Notes: generated by a model not told the origin, from the letters alone. A stretch of 64,000 bases of DNA from Codonopsis lanceolata (GCA_013146195.2 CM028379.1:155154437-155218436), one strand, 5' to 3'; positions 1-10,548 are shown, counted from the stretch's first letter. Program-made: numbers and translations.

Positions 1-341
1 CAGAATGAATTTTAATTTCATGTTTGCATTGCATGCGTGGAAGAATCTCGTGCATTACTAATAGGGTTCGGCAGGTTTCAAAGGTGACGAGTAGTGTTGA
101 AACTTGAGTTAATTAGCGCAATTGAAGTGAAGGGAAAGACAGAATGGAATGGTTGTATACTTGTAGTCAGTCTTCTAAATATCAGCCCTGCCGCCTCCAT
201 ACCGCTGCAACTTTCATCAAATCGCCGCCAAATCACCCTAGGCGAATGCCTAGTCGCTCAAATTGGTGCCTACGCCTAGCCCAACTGAAGTATGAAGATA
301 TTGTTCTGGGGTTTCTTTACGAAACCGGACATAAAAATAGG
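1..341. other. Intergenic, no gene recognised
   Basis: Only short, unconserved reading frames are present. I see no RNA gene, promoter or repeat that I can support. Confidence 0.5.
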
Positions 342-465
342 CATACCTCAACGATTTTTTTTTCTCCTAAGAAGGGCATGGAAAGGGATCGAACCTGAGA
401 CCTCACACTTTGTAAAGCCTCATGTCTACCACTGGGCCACCCCTAAGAGCCATACCTCAACGATT
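342..465 (-). mobile_element. Short tRNA-derived SINE with 15-bp target duplication
   Basis: The element body is 357-450, read on the minus strand. It starts with a pol III box A (GGCCCAGTGG, plus 429-438) followed by box B (GGTTCGATCC, plus 386-395), then ends in CCTTCTTAGGAG and a run of A. The same 15 bases, CATACCTCAACGATT, lie at 342-356 and 451-465, which is a perfect target-site duplication. At about 94 bp it is shorter than most plant SINEs. A diverged relative lies near 56,910. The known family logic is that a pol III transcript was reverse-transcribed by a LINE enzyme in trans. The intact duplication suggests a fairly recent insertion. Confidence 0.85.
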
Positions 466-698
466 CAGGCTGCGGTTGCGAGAAAAAAATAAATAAATAA
501 AAGAGAGAAGGAAGTTAGATTAGGGGAGAGGAGAAAGAAAAAAACAAAAGGGGAGAGAGAAGGGGGAAAAAAGATTATCCTTGCAACCTATTTTTTTTAG
601 TGGGAGAAAGGAGATGGGGAAACAAGGGCGACGCAGCTGCTGGAGTAGTGCTGGGGAAATGTAAACGGTAAACCTAGTTTTTTAAAAGATAATGCTTA
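466..698. other. Purine-rich spacer
   Basis: An A/G-rich tract (about 482-575) is followed by unassigned sequence. I see no gene. Confidence 0.4.
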
Positions 699-850
699 GG
701 TCATTTTTATTTTATATCAAAATTTAGATATTTTATGATGTGATATACTCTTATTGGTTGGAGTGATGGGACTCACAAAATATTCAACCAATTAAAATAT
801 GTCACGTCATAAAAATACTCATATTTTAACGTAAAATAAGAATGACCCTA
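697..850. mobile_element. MITE with TA target duplication
   Basis: The body is 699-848, flanked by TA on both sides. The left end GGTCATTTTTATTTTA pairs with the right end, which on the minus strand reads GGGTCATTCTTATTTTA, and similarity continues for about 60 bp on each side. A TA duplication and long terminal inverted repeats fit a Tc1/mariner-type non-autonomous element. It has no coding capacity. Confidence 0.8.
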
Positions 851-945
851 GTATTGCTTTTTTAAAATAGTCTTAATTCCTCCTCAATAGTCTAGTGTAT
901 TAGTTCATTAGTTGTTGGGCCAACATATTTTAGTTTTTCATTTAA

Positions 946-1935
946 TTAGAGCATCATCAATGTAAGAATACTCAACTTCTTATTGCATTGAGAAGTGTGT
1001 GTAGTGGTTACCTAAGAGAGTTTAATCCAACTAGAAGAGATGGATTTTACTTCCTAAATAGGAAATTCGCCTTGGGAAATGGAGCATGTTTGAATGTGAG
1101 GGGGAGGGGGTGTCTGACACTTTTTTGGTGTGTGTGGGGGTGGGGGTGGGGAGGGTTTTGTATTTATTATGTGGTATGCTGTTAAATTTAATATTTTTGT
1201 GTAAGAAGATTATACAATGGGAAGATATATTCTTAAGTAAGTAAAAATCTAAGAGCATCCTCAATGTTAAACTTCTTAATACAACTTCTTAAATAGGTCT
1301 CACTGCCACCTACACACTTTTCTCTTCTTATCCAATTAAGAATATATCTTCTCATTGTATACTATTTTTAACATATTCTTAATTAGGTCACATTGCCACC
1401 TCATTAATTTTATACTTCATTCTTATTTTATACTTATCAACAAATAAATTTATTTCATGTTATTTAATATATTTAATATTTAAATATTTTGTATAAATAA
1501 TTAATTTATAAATTAAGATATAAATTAATTTTAAAATAATAATTACATTATTATTTTTAAATTTTATAATTTATAATTTAATAAATAAATTAAAAAGGTT
1601 TTACGCCCCCCCCCCTCCAACACTCTTCCCACTTCCCAAAACAAAAAGTAATCATTACTCCCTCACCCTCACCGGCCGCCCCCCCCCCCTCACAACCGTT
1701 CTTTTTTCTGAATGAACATAAACTTCTTATTTGGGAAGTGTATAAAGTCTTTCTCCTACATGAAGCCTTGTTGGATGTGTAAGAATTTTGTTCCCATTGT
1801 TCATTTGTCCAATTCTTAGTAAGAATGTGTATAAGAATTTGATAAATGAAACAATGGAGATGCTCTAAAAATGTGTATGTGGCGGGATCCAGCTAAAAAG
1901 ATGTATAAGAATTTATCACATTGGAGATGCTCTTA
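946..1935. mobile_element. PIF/Harbinger-type non-autonomous element (outer)
   Basis: The body 949-1932 begins GAGCATCATCAATG and ends CATTGGAGATGCTC, and is flanked by TTA on both sides (946-948 and 1933-1935). The 3-bp TWA duplication plus these GAGCATC ends match Tourist/PIF-Harbinger MITEs. It is interrupted by a second element with the same type of ends (1253-1865), so its own length is about 370 bp. Confidence 0.8.
1250..1868. mobile_element. PIF/Harbinger-type non-autonomous element (nested)
   Basis: The body 1253-1865 begins GAGCATCCTCAATG and ends CAATGGAGATGCTC, flanked by TAA at 1250-1252 and 1866-1868. It sits inside the outer element. Two C-rich runs (about 1607-1617 and 1679-1689) and AT-rich filler make up the interior. 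No transposase is present. Confidence 0.8.
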
Positions 1936-2167
1936 TGGTGATAACCGAACGGTACCATATAGAGAAAATAAATATAAAGGAAAATTTTGAGATGGTCCAC
2001 TTTTTGAAGTTTCTAACGTTTCCAGTTTAATGATTTTTTTTTTCAATTAGAAAAAATCACTTTGAATGCGAAAGGACTGCAATACTCTTAATGAACAAGA
2101 GTCGCGTTACGACTTACGAATAAAGACGGGATGCACCGCGGTTCACATATTTATATATGGAAAATAC

Positions 2168-2291
2168 TAAGTTTACCACCAGGATTACCACTATGGTGAC
2201 AACTTTGCCTTGAAGACAAAGTGCATGTGAGGTGCATGAGCATCTTCAAGGCATAGTTGTCACCATAGTGGTAATCCTGGTGGTAAACCTA
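2168..2291. mobile_element. Foldback MITE, TA duplication
   Basis: The body 2170-2289 lies between TA dinucleotides. Its two arms of about 47 bp are almost perfect inverted copies, starting GTTTACCACCAGGATTACCA at the left. It is nested in the Mutator-like element. It is of mariner/Stowaway type by duplication and shape and has no coding capacity. Confidence 0.85.
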
Positions 2292-3342
2292 GCAAAGTTG
2301 TTTATATATTGTGGTGCAAAAATATCAATAGTTAGAAAATTATGTAAACGGCAGTATATAAAATATGTGAACCGTGATGCAACATTATTTAAACCGCGAT
2401 ATATAAATAAACAGAATATCAACAGTCAACATTAAAAGAAGCAAACTACACGGCACGTATATCAATAGCCAAAAAATAATGACAACAACATTTCTTCTTC
2501 CTTATTTCGTCTTTAAATATTTAATGTCATTTTTTCTCAAACTTATCTACTGTTATTTCGTGTCACTCCATATGATTTATTTAAAATTTCATCTATTGTT
2601 TATCATCATTCATCAAGTTTCATCTCAAGTCTTATGATTCTCGGATACATACAAATCTTATATTAAAAAAAAACATCTCATTTTTCCTTCATCTTTATGA
2701 ACTTGATGATAAAGCTTGAGAAGTAACTTGATGATAAACAACCACATGGAGATGATCTATAAAAATTTCTCACAATGAAGATTTCTCACATACTTCGATC
2801 TCTCTATGCAGCCTTTTATTTGGGGTATGCCCAAACTTCATAAATTTTCGATGTATTTCGATGTATTTTAATATGGAAATTGAAAGTAAAACATATATTT
2901 TGTATCGCCGTTCACATGTGTATTTTGTATCGCGGTTGATCAGTGTTAACATTCATGATTTTTGATACAGAACTTAAAGTATAACATGTATTGTGTATCG
3001 TTGTTCACTTGTTTTTGTATCGTGCTTAATATATTTATCAACCGCGGTGCAACTAATTTTTCTGAAGGGAACTGTTTATAAACAAATATATCAAAAAATT
3101 AAATACTGTTATCAAATAAGAAAATTTACTCCGCGATAATATTTAAATACATAAATTGAAGTTATATACCGTAGTGCAAAGGCTAATAGACTCTATTATG
3201 GTTGTTTATTTTTGTATCGTTGTTAATATATTTGTATCACAGTATATAAATATTTAATGTTGACTCTTTATATTTAAATCACAAAAGAAGACATGTGTAC
3301 CGCGATTCACGTGCTAGTCATTCCTTCAACGTTCATTAAGGG

Positions 3343-3446
3343 TAGGGGTGGTAAAATGAGTGTTATGGATAATCATGTGTTAGTTTATTATCCATGGATA
3401 ATAGGCTAACCCATGATTATCCATAACACCTATTTTGTCACCCCTA
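3343..3446. mobile_element. Foldback MITE centred on CCATGG, TA duplication
   Basis: The body 3345-3444 folds into two arms of about 50 bp around a central CCATGG. The ends are GGGGTGGTAAAATGAG and its inverted partner GGGGTGACAAAATAGG. TA flanks both sides. The GGGGTG(N)CAAAATGG type of end is common among plant mariner-like MITEs. It is nested in the 1978-3562 element near that element's right end. Confidence 0.85.
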
Positions 3447-3588
3447 ATTAAGGGTAATGTAGTCATTTCTATCTAAAAAGTGATATTTTTCGGTTAAAAA
3501 TAAAAACAACGGACTGGAGCAATTAAATTCTTCCGAAAGTGGACCGACCCGTAATTTTTTCAAAATATAACCCCAAAAGTTCACGATC

Positions 3589-4338
3589 ATTTTTTATGAA
3601 AAAATGCGGGCCGGTCCACTTTCCTACGTTTTTATTCGCTCCAATACCCTGGGTTTTTTTTTCAAACCGAAAAAATACACTTTTGGTGACAAAAAGACTA
3701 CGATACCCTTAATGAGCATGAGGCACGGTATGAAAATGAATTGTGGTGCATCAATTTTATTGCATTAATATTTGCACCACGATTCATCAGTTTAATTGGG
3801 TGCATTGATTATTGAACCATGATGCATCAATTTAATTGTCTAGTCTATTTTTGCATCACGATACATCAATGTTTGAATCGTGATCATCAGTTTAATTGGG
3901 GTGCCTTGATTATTCAACCGCGATGCATCAATTTTATTGTATTAATTTTGCAACGCGATTCATCAGTTTAATTGTCTAGTCTATTTTTACACCGCTATAC
4001 ATCAATGTTTTGCACCGTAATATAAAATTATAAAGAACCAGACAACGTCCTCCATATTCTTCTTTCATCTCCTCCATCGTAAGCCTTCTCCTTCCTCCTC
4101 CTCCGTCTTCGTCTTTACTGAAAAATCTCAACTCAGCATAGATCCACTATAGTTTCGTTGCATAACAATTGTGATTTTTGAATCCAATGTGTTTGTCGGA
4201 ACTGTTGAAGGTAACGATGACATTTTTAGAACAATATTTAGTAAAGTGGTTTTTTGCGGTTAAAAAAAAAAAGAAATGTGGACTTTTGAGGTTACAAACT
4301 TTGAAAAGGGACCGATCAGAATTTTACCCTTTTTTTAA
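3589..4338. mobile_element. Mutator-like element carrying a possible captured 5' gene end
   Basis: The body is 3598-4329. Its flanks ATTTTTTAT and TTTTTTTAA agree at 7 of 9 positions. The left half holds two copies of a block of about 130 bp with repeated words like GATGCATCAATTT. The right 200 bp (about 4140-4329) is clearly the same as the first 190 bp of the element at 8097, read in reverse. That shared part includes a pyrimidine-rich stretch (CTCCTTCCTCCTCCTCC) and then an open frame, which looks like a 5' leader and the start of a coding region. No function is recognised. Confidence 0.6.
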
Positions 4339-4429
4339 CCGCTACAATACACTTTTGGGGAGAAATGACGAAGATACCCTTAATGAAGGAATGACGCGCG
4401 AACAAAGCCAATGCCAAAATTTGGGCATC

Positions 4430-4535
4430 GCAAGGAAAAAATTTGGGCATCGTTCAAAATTTTGGGTGTTGTTCAAAATTTTGGTCATCGTTCAAAATTT
4501 GGCGTCGTTTAAAATTTTGGGCGTCGTTCAAAGGT
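4430..4535. repeat. Short tandem repeat, about 20-bp unit
   Basis: Five or so imperfect copies of TTCAAAATTTTGGGCGTCG follow each other. The word TTTGGGCATCG returns later at about 4625-4655. Confidence 0.75.
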
Positions 4536-4850
4536 TTATAATATTCACTAGAGTTGTCATGATAATGATTGTATTCTTCATATGCAATGCCACCAAACTT
4601 GCATGTTGTGTGTTGTTGCCTTCAATTTGGGCATCATTACTTTCAATTTGGGCATCGTTGTCATGGCCAACACACCCACTTCATATGAAACACATGCAAA
4701 ATAGAAGAAATAAATGAAAACGTGACTCATAAGCTCAAAACAACATGATTTATATTCACTGGAGGTGCAATGATAATGATTGTACTCTTCATATGCAATA
4801 CCACCAAACTTGCATGTTGTACATCGTTGCCTCCAATTTGGGCAACGATT
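4536..4850. repeat. Direct duplication of about 110 bp
   Basis: The stretch starting about 4540 (TATATTCACT-like, then GATAATGATTGTA and TTCATATGCAAT, then CCACCAAACTTGCATGTTG) is repeated about 208 bp downstream with few changes. Confidence 0.75.
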
Positions 4851-5250
4851 AGATCTGTATTACTCTCACCAATTTATTCAATAACAGTATCAAAACAACA
4901 AGCCAAAAAAAGACCCCAAAATCAAATAATTGGAAATCATTCTTGAAACTTCATATACAAAGGCAACAAACAACAAAAAAACACAATCCGACCCTCCAAC
5001 TATCCACCTGCTCGTGGAAGAAGTGGGCTTTACGGGAGTAAAAGCTTCTACATGTGCGATGTTCTCAATGGCAGTCTTCGTAATCATAGATGGAGTATGC
5101 GGAAGAAGATGAATGAAGTAGCAGGTTGTAAGCTACGAAATTGGTATTTTTGAACAAAATTATGAAAGTGGACTTTTTGGGTTTTTTAAAAAAAAGTAGC
5201 TAAGCGGTTATAATTATAGGAAATGGTACCGGTCCATAAGTATTCCTTTA

Positions 5251-6774
5251 ATTACGACTGATGGTCAGGCCATGTAAGGTGGGGAAAGTGGGGAATAATG
5301 TTACAATGCACCCCCCAAGCTTCAGGCATTTGCTATTTATTTTTTCATTGTCATGTATGGTCACTTAAGTTTAAAAAGATACAAATAACCCTTAAATTAA
5401 AAAAAATGTTTGTATATTTTTAATTTTAGTCGATTTTACAAATGTATGCATCATAGTCAATGTGTTTGGCGAAATGTCAAAAATAAGAATTTTGCAAAAT
5501 GTCAAATTTGTAGTCAGTATTTGATGTATTTTTTGAAATTTACACTAAAAAACCGATGATTACGGTAACTATGTCTTAATTTCTAAAATACCTGTTAAAT
5601 AAACTCAAAATTGAAAATTTCAGCAAACAAAAACCATAAAATTAATTAAATGAAACAGAGTGAACTAACAAAATACTATCTGAAATCCAAATTATAAAGA
5701 TTTCAGACTAATAAGGGAAACTTACCACAAATTAAAATACAAATATTTAAAATTACAAAAATTAAGAAAAAAAATTAAAAATAAATCTTGGACAGAAAAA
5801 AATTAAATTGAGATTAAGTTGATTAGAATAACAATCAATTAACAAACTACAAGCTAAATATTTGTAAAACATTAAATCCTACAATTTATCATAAACCGTA
5901 AATCCTAATAACACAATTAAAAACTAAATATTTGTAAAATAGTAAATCTAGTCAAATAATTTATTTAAAAACAGTAAATCCCTAAAAGAATTTATCATAA
6001 ACATTAAATCAGTAAATCCTAGTAAAACAATAAAAACTAAATATTTTGTTTGATTGTGTGAGGATAGAGATGGGACCGTGTGTTTGTTTTATGGTTGAAC
6101 TCGAAGAGAATTAATCGTGCTCACACACTTGGTGGACTCAGTGATAATTAACCATTGAGATGAACTATTTGTGTCTACATCACCATCTACGTTCTTTTTT
6201 TTTTTTTTTTTTTGTAATAATCTTGGCATATTGTTGTGAGGTGAGTTCTGATCGAGTCCTAGCAACCGCAGTGTGGGGATTTCATCCTCTTGTGGGGGTG
6301 GCTCCTTGTAGGTACTACGCACGGGTTCTCCTAGTTACTTAATCGCTGAATTATCGTCATTTTCCCTCTCACATTCTCATGGGGCTGGGGTGTGGGAGCT
6401 CTCGGGGGAGAGTTTCCCCTTTTTGGATACACGTTTGTTATTTGCTCACTTTGGAGTTCAAACCCCATTTCCATAGAAAAACTCAATCGACCATAGTGTA
6501 GCATGTCATGTCTTCCACATTTGGGACTTTGGGACGTTGTAAGTTGGCGTTGCTTCTCATCTTTCGCCACAAATCACAATACTGATAGGCGATAGGCGAA
6601 CCCAATCAATGCTTAGGATTATTAACATCTTAACAGTCCAAAAAATCTCATCAAGAAATATGAGAAGAAAATAATAGCTCCTTTTTAATTGAAATAAAAA
6701 TGATACTTGATGGGTAGTTTTGTACTAACCGACTACGGAAGAAATCTTGAATACACAAATCAACTTAAACACAA
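5251..6774. other. AT-rich spacer, no gene; contains a T19 run
   Basis: This is mostly A/T-rich sequence. About 5868-6030 repeats words such as TTTATCATAAACCGTAAATC. A T19 tract (6195-6213) followed by about 280 bp of more balanced sequence could be the A-tail of a retroposed copy on the minus strand, with GGGGTTTGAACTCC as a box-B-like word, but I found no target duplication. Confidence 0.4.
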
Positions 6775-6775
6775 A

Positions 6776-7177
6776 TCAATATGGCCTTAGGCATGGTCCT
6801 GTTTTTGCAAAGGCAAGGAACCATGATTCAAATATATTCTTTTCTACTTTTTTGGTAGGAAAGCCTTGAGATGTATGGTATTTGCTTTTGCAAGAAACGG
6901 GAATATGGCATTTATCCCAACTTTGAAAATTCTTGTATGGATTGTTCGTTAGCACCACGCACAACACCATCTCCAGGTCGTCCCCTTTCCTTCTAGTAGC
7001 AGCCATAGCCTTGGCCCCCTCCCTAATCTTCAACATTTCCTTCCTTTCTCGCGGTTGCTCGTTAAAACCAAGTTTTTCGAAGTGGAAGAGGAAGCAAATG
7101 GCAGCGCAGAGGTCGGAGGTGTTGTTGGGTTGGTAAAGGGAAGGGATTAGAGTGTGATGGGAAGGGTTTTGACCCAT
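6776..7177 (-). CDS. Unrecognised 133-codon reading frame
   Basis: An ATG at 7177 opens a frame of about 133 codons. Upstream, the frame can be extended only with non-ATG codons. The middle part (residues about 45-80) is rich in charged residues (EQPRERKEMLKIREG), while the start and end look like untranslated sequence. GC content is higher than in the flanks, which are AT-rich repeats related to those at 5868 and 10258. I do not recognise the product. It may be a gene fragment picked up by a transposon rather than a working gene. Confidence 0.2.
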   Translation of the reverse strand: MGQNPSHHTLIPSLYQPNNTSDLCAAICFLFHFEKLGFNEQPRERKEMLKIREGAKAMAATRRKGDDLEMVLCVVLTNNPYKNFQSWDKCHIPVSCKSKYHTSQGFPTKKVEKNIFESWFLAFAKTGPCLRPY

Positions 7178-7224
7178 TAAAATCGAAAAGAGAGAAACAG
7201 TAGCTTCAGACGGAGTCTCCAATT

Positions 7225-7400
7225 TCTAGTAAAAGAATTTATCATATATTGTCAATCCTAGAATTTATCATAAACAAACCAGCTATTGGCCACTATTTTT
7301 TTTTACCTAATTTATCATAATCAATAAATCCTAATAAAAGAATTTATAAATTGTAAATCCTACAATTTATCATAAACCGTAACAAACTAAATATTTTTTG
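7225..7400. repeat. AT-rich repeat cluster (TTTATCATAAACCG family)
   Basis: Several copies of AATTTATCATAAACCGTAAA-like words are spaced by 40-70 bp. The same words occur at about 5868-6030 and, more weakly, 10258-10360. Both 6045-6075 and 7510-7560 follow with GTTTGATTGTGTG and GAGAGATG, so the blocks look like copies of one unknown mobile unit. Confidence 0.5.
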
Positions 7401-8087
7401 CAGTTGTTTTTACGGAATGTATTTACTCCAATCAATACTTAATATTATTGGTTGCTTTTTTTACTGAATGTATTTACTCCAATCAATTTAGAGGGATGAA
7501 GAGAGAGAAGGTTTGATTGTGTGTGGAGAGAGATGAAAACGTGGGTTTGATTGTGGAGGGAGAAAGAAATAACCGCAGTAAACATAAAACTCAATGAATT
7601 AATTGTTATTCACAGGCTTTGAGTGTAAAAGATTTAATACTTACTAGTAGTTGTGTTTGGTAAAAATGAATCCGAGTCGATAGTTAGTTTTTTAGAATTT
7701 AAGCGTGGGAGTATGAGTTGTATTGTAATATAGATTAGGAAATAGGAATGAACTCTAAGAGGAGTCTCTAGATTCATGGATATCTAATTGTTCACATTAA
7801 TTTAGGGGGGAAATTAATAATTGTTGAAACAGGAGCTTGTCTTCTCTTGAACGTGAAAACTAAAAAAAAAAACTAATGTAGAATTTAATTTCGGAAAGAA
7901 CAAATGACTCAAGCCGGGTCAGGGTGATGTTCTTTCCTTATATAGTCAGCAAGGAAGATTGATTTAATCTGTGATGATCTAAAACCAACAATTCACTATG
8001 TGTGTGTAATATATTCTATCCCACGTTCGGTAGATGTGGGCCGTATGGGTAGTTTATAAGGTGGTTCACGCACTACCACTATATAGG
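7401..8087. other. Spacer, nothing recognised
   Basis: AT-rich sequence without a supported gene or terminal-repeat structure. Confidence 0.4.
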
Positions 8088-8631
8088 TATAAACAATGGG
8101 TAAATTCTGGTCGATCCCTTTTTCAAAATTTCTAACCCCTTGAGTACTCTGTTTTTTTATTTCAACCACAAAAGATAATTTTCTGAAATATTGTTTCAAA
8201 AATATCATCGTCTCCTTTAACAGCTCCGGCAAACACATTGGATTCAAAAATTATCATTGTTAGACAACGAAACGGGGATTGAAGGCTTACGGCGAAGGAG
8301 ATGGAAGAATAAGGTGGAGGACATTGTCTGATTTATTATGATTTTGTATCGCGATGCAAAAATTGATTAGATAATATTTTATGTATCGTGATTCAACAAT
8401 TAATTCATCGCGATGCAAATTTGGATTAGGTAATTAAGACTTATGTATCGTGGTTTAAAAATTGTTTCATCGTGGTGCAAAAATAATGACCTTCGTATCA
8501 CACCTACGGTTCATTAAGGGTATCGTAATCATTTTGCCACCAAAAATTACTTTTTTTTAATTAAATAATGAGTACTTTAGCAATTAGAAACTTTAAAAAG
8601 TGGACTGACCCGTAATTTCTCCTATAAACAA
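8088..8631. mobile_element. Mutator-like element with perfect 9-bp duplication
   Basis: The body is 8097-8622 (526 bp). TATAAACAA lies directly on both sides (8088-8096 and 8623-8631). The ends form a long, diverged inverted repeat of about 100 bp: CTGGTCGATCCCTTTTTCAA at the left, and GGGTCAGTCCACTTTTTAAA at the right when read inverted. The left 190 bp matches the right end of the element at 3598-4329. The middle (8340-8500) repeats ATCGCGATGCAAA-like words. There is no transposase, so it depends on an enzyme in trans. Confidence 0.85.
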
Positions 8632-9206
8632 CATATATGGATTTTTTTGTCAGGTGTGGTAGGCATGGTGACACCCCTACATGTATCAACATCATACATG
8701 GACCTTTGAGTCGACTAATAATATGTCTGGTGACCCAATGTGCTGTATATTTAGTGGATCATTGCGTGAGTTACACGAAACGAACCGGGTTATTAGTATC
8801 TGGTCACCTTAATTTATCTTGGTAGGTATATAGGAATGAGTATGAGTAGTGTTGCAATTAAGTTGGTGTCATGGATAATGGATTAGTGCACCTTAATTTA
8901 TCTTGGTGGGACTTGGAAATGAGTGGTTAATAGTGTAAAATATTCATGCTTTTCGTACTCGAACCAAAATTAATTAAAAATACTCGTATTTTTGAGTTGA
9001 ATGTTTAATACACATAAACAAAAATTAAACATCTTGTAATTTACGTGTAAAACTCTGGTATATATAAAATTTTGATATAATTTTACAACTTCAATTATTC
9101 GATTTATGTTACTTATCTTTCACAAACCGATTAAGTAAGATATCTAATATGAAAATATTAATTATGAAGTCTACAAACAATTTTTGATTATGCTTATACT
9201 TTTTGG
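8632..9206. other. Spacer, nothing recognised
   Basis: No gene or repeat structure could be supported here. The piece CACCTTAATTTATCTTGGT occurs twice (about 8806 and 8889). Confidence 0.4.
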
Positions 9207-9722
9207 ATACGCGCCAGATATGTTAATAGGGTCGAAAACCGTAGGTTCAAACCGAAACCGTTAGGTTTTTGACCGCATAGACCGAAATCATTAGGGTTGA
9301 AATTTTAGTCGGACCATTTAGGGACCGAAACCATTAGGACTAGACTGAAAACCGTTAGGGTTGAACCGAAAGCCGACTTTTATACGGTTTAGTACAGTTA
9401 GTAATATACGGGACGAGTATAATACCGAAAACCGTTAGGGTTGGACTGATTAGCAGCTTTAATATAGTTAGTATAATATACGAGACGTGTATAATATGCT
9501 GAAATAAACGTACAAGCCTCGAAATTGGGAAAAAACGTACAAGTTTAATCATTGACTGGAAACCGCAGGTTTGAATCGAAACCGTCAGGGCCATACCGAA
9601 ACCGTCAGGTTTTTGATCGGATAATAGCGCTAACCAACTAAACCGAACCTATGATGGACCAAAGCCGTTAGGGTTGGACCGAAACCGTTAGGGCTGGACT
9701 GATTAACATCTCTAATACGCGC
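9207..9722. mobile_element. Non-autonomous hAT element, 500 bp
   Basis: ATACGCGC at 9207-9214 is repeated at 9715-9722, the 8-bp duplication typical of hAT transposons. The body 9215-9714 starts CAGATATGTTAA and its right end reads TAGAGATGTTAA inverted. The interior is built almost entirely from variants of ACCGAAACCGTTAGGGTTGG in both spacing and order, which is common in hAT derivatives and may be transposase-binding subterminal repeats. There is no coding sequence. Confidence 0.85.
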
Positions 9723-10548
9723 ATGAAGGTATATGTTTAATTATGTTTTCATTCAATGACTAACTCATAGTTTTTTTTATATATAAATAGGTGATAATAT
9801 AAAAATAACGATTGGGAGTGTTCAAAAGTGAAAATATTGAGATAATTAAGACTAAAAATGAAGAAAATGTTAGCATACCTACATAAAATATGACATATTT
9901 TTTGTATTGCACTAGTACTCTTGCATGTGCCGATGGCACGACGCCAGTTTGAAAATTTATCAATAAATGAAGCAGATACTGTGGAAATGAACTATAAAAA
10001 TATTATTTTTTTAAAAAAAATTGACTTTCAAATGGAGTCTCTTTGCCCGAAACGGAGGAATTAATTAATAATGTGTATACGAAATTGCGGGCCGAAAAAA
10101 ACGGGCAGGACAAAAATTAAATTGATTAAGTTAATTACGATAACAGTTAAAAAGAAAAAAAATAAATATTTCAAATAACAAAACTTACCATTTTTTTTTA
10201 AATTTGTATACGAAAAAAATTAAAAAGAAAAAAATTCAAATACAAATTTTCACAATCATAAAACTGTAAAACCGTAAAATATTTGTTTAATTAGTAAAAT
10301 CTAGTTGTGAAACAGTAAATCCTAATTGTAAAATAGTAAATCATAGTAAATCACACTTAATAAATGGCGGAAGATGGGAGTTGCAACGACCTTGCACATT
10401 TTAGTAACTTACAAATCAATAAATTATAAAAATCAGGAAATCAAAGTAAATACTGTCTTGAATCATACGAAACATTATGTTCTCCAGATAAATGGAGATT
10501 CAACCTAACAACATTAGGAACTTCATGTAAAGTGTTTCCAAATAACTG
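9723..10548. other. AT-rich spacer, no gene
   Basis: Sequence at about 10080-10360 is related to the AT-rich blocks at 5740-6030. It may be the non-coding downstream part of the Helitron whose Rep gene begins just right of here. No Helitron end was found. Confidence 0.35.

Larger units (their letters stand above)
1970..3570. mobile_element. Mutator-like non-autonomous element with 8-bp duplication
   Basis: The body is 1978-3562, with AAATATAA at 1970-1977 and again at 3563-3570. Both ends carry a long diverged inverted repeat that includes GGTCCACTTT, then a T/A-rich run, then an ACCCTTAAT-like word. The same ends recur at 3598-4329 and 8097-8622. Long inverted repeats and an 8-9 bp duplication are the hallmarks of Mutator-like elements. 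The interior has no transposase but repeats words such as ACCGCGGTGCA and TGTATCGCGGTT. Two foldback MITEs are inserted in it. Confidence 0.75.
3571..5250. mobile_element. Degenerate Mutator-like element (outer, interrupted)
   Basis: Terminal-repeat sequence of the same family continues after 4338 (ACCGCTACAATACACTTTTG) and matches inverted sequence at about 5180-5240. This suggests an older element whose left arm was hit by the 3598-4329 copy. I could not find a convincing duplication for it, so its ends are approximate. Inside lie short tandem repeats and a duplicated block. A 65-codon minus-strand frame at 4890-5087 could be a captured exon but is not recognised. Confidence 0.45.

Noticed and set aside
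376..445. Possible tRNA gene on the minus strand (box A and box B)
   Set aside because: No cloverleaf can be formed, and a 15-bp target duplication plus A-tail shows it is a SINE.
4178..4717. 179-codon plus-strand reading frame
   Set aside because: It crosses an element end, a poly-A run and simple tandem repeats. No conserved protein pattern is seen.
9231..9705. TTAGGG words suggesting interstitial telomere repeats
   Set aside because: The plant repeat is TTTAGGG in uninterrupted tandem. Here TTAGGG is part of a longer ACCGTTAGGGTTGG phrase within a hAT element.
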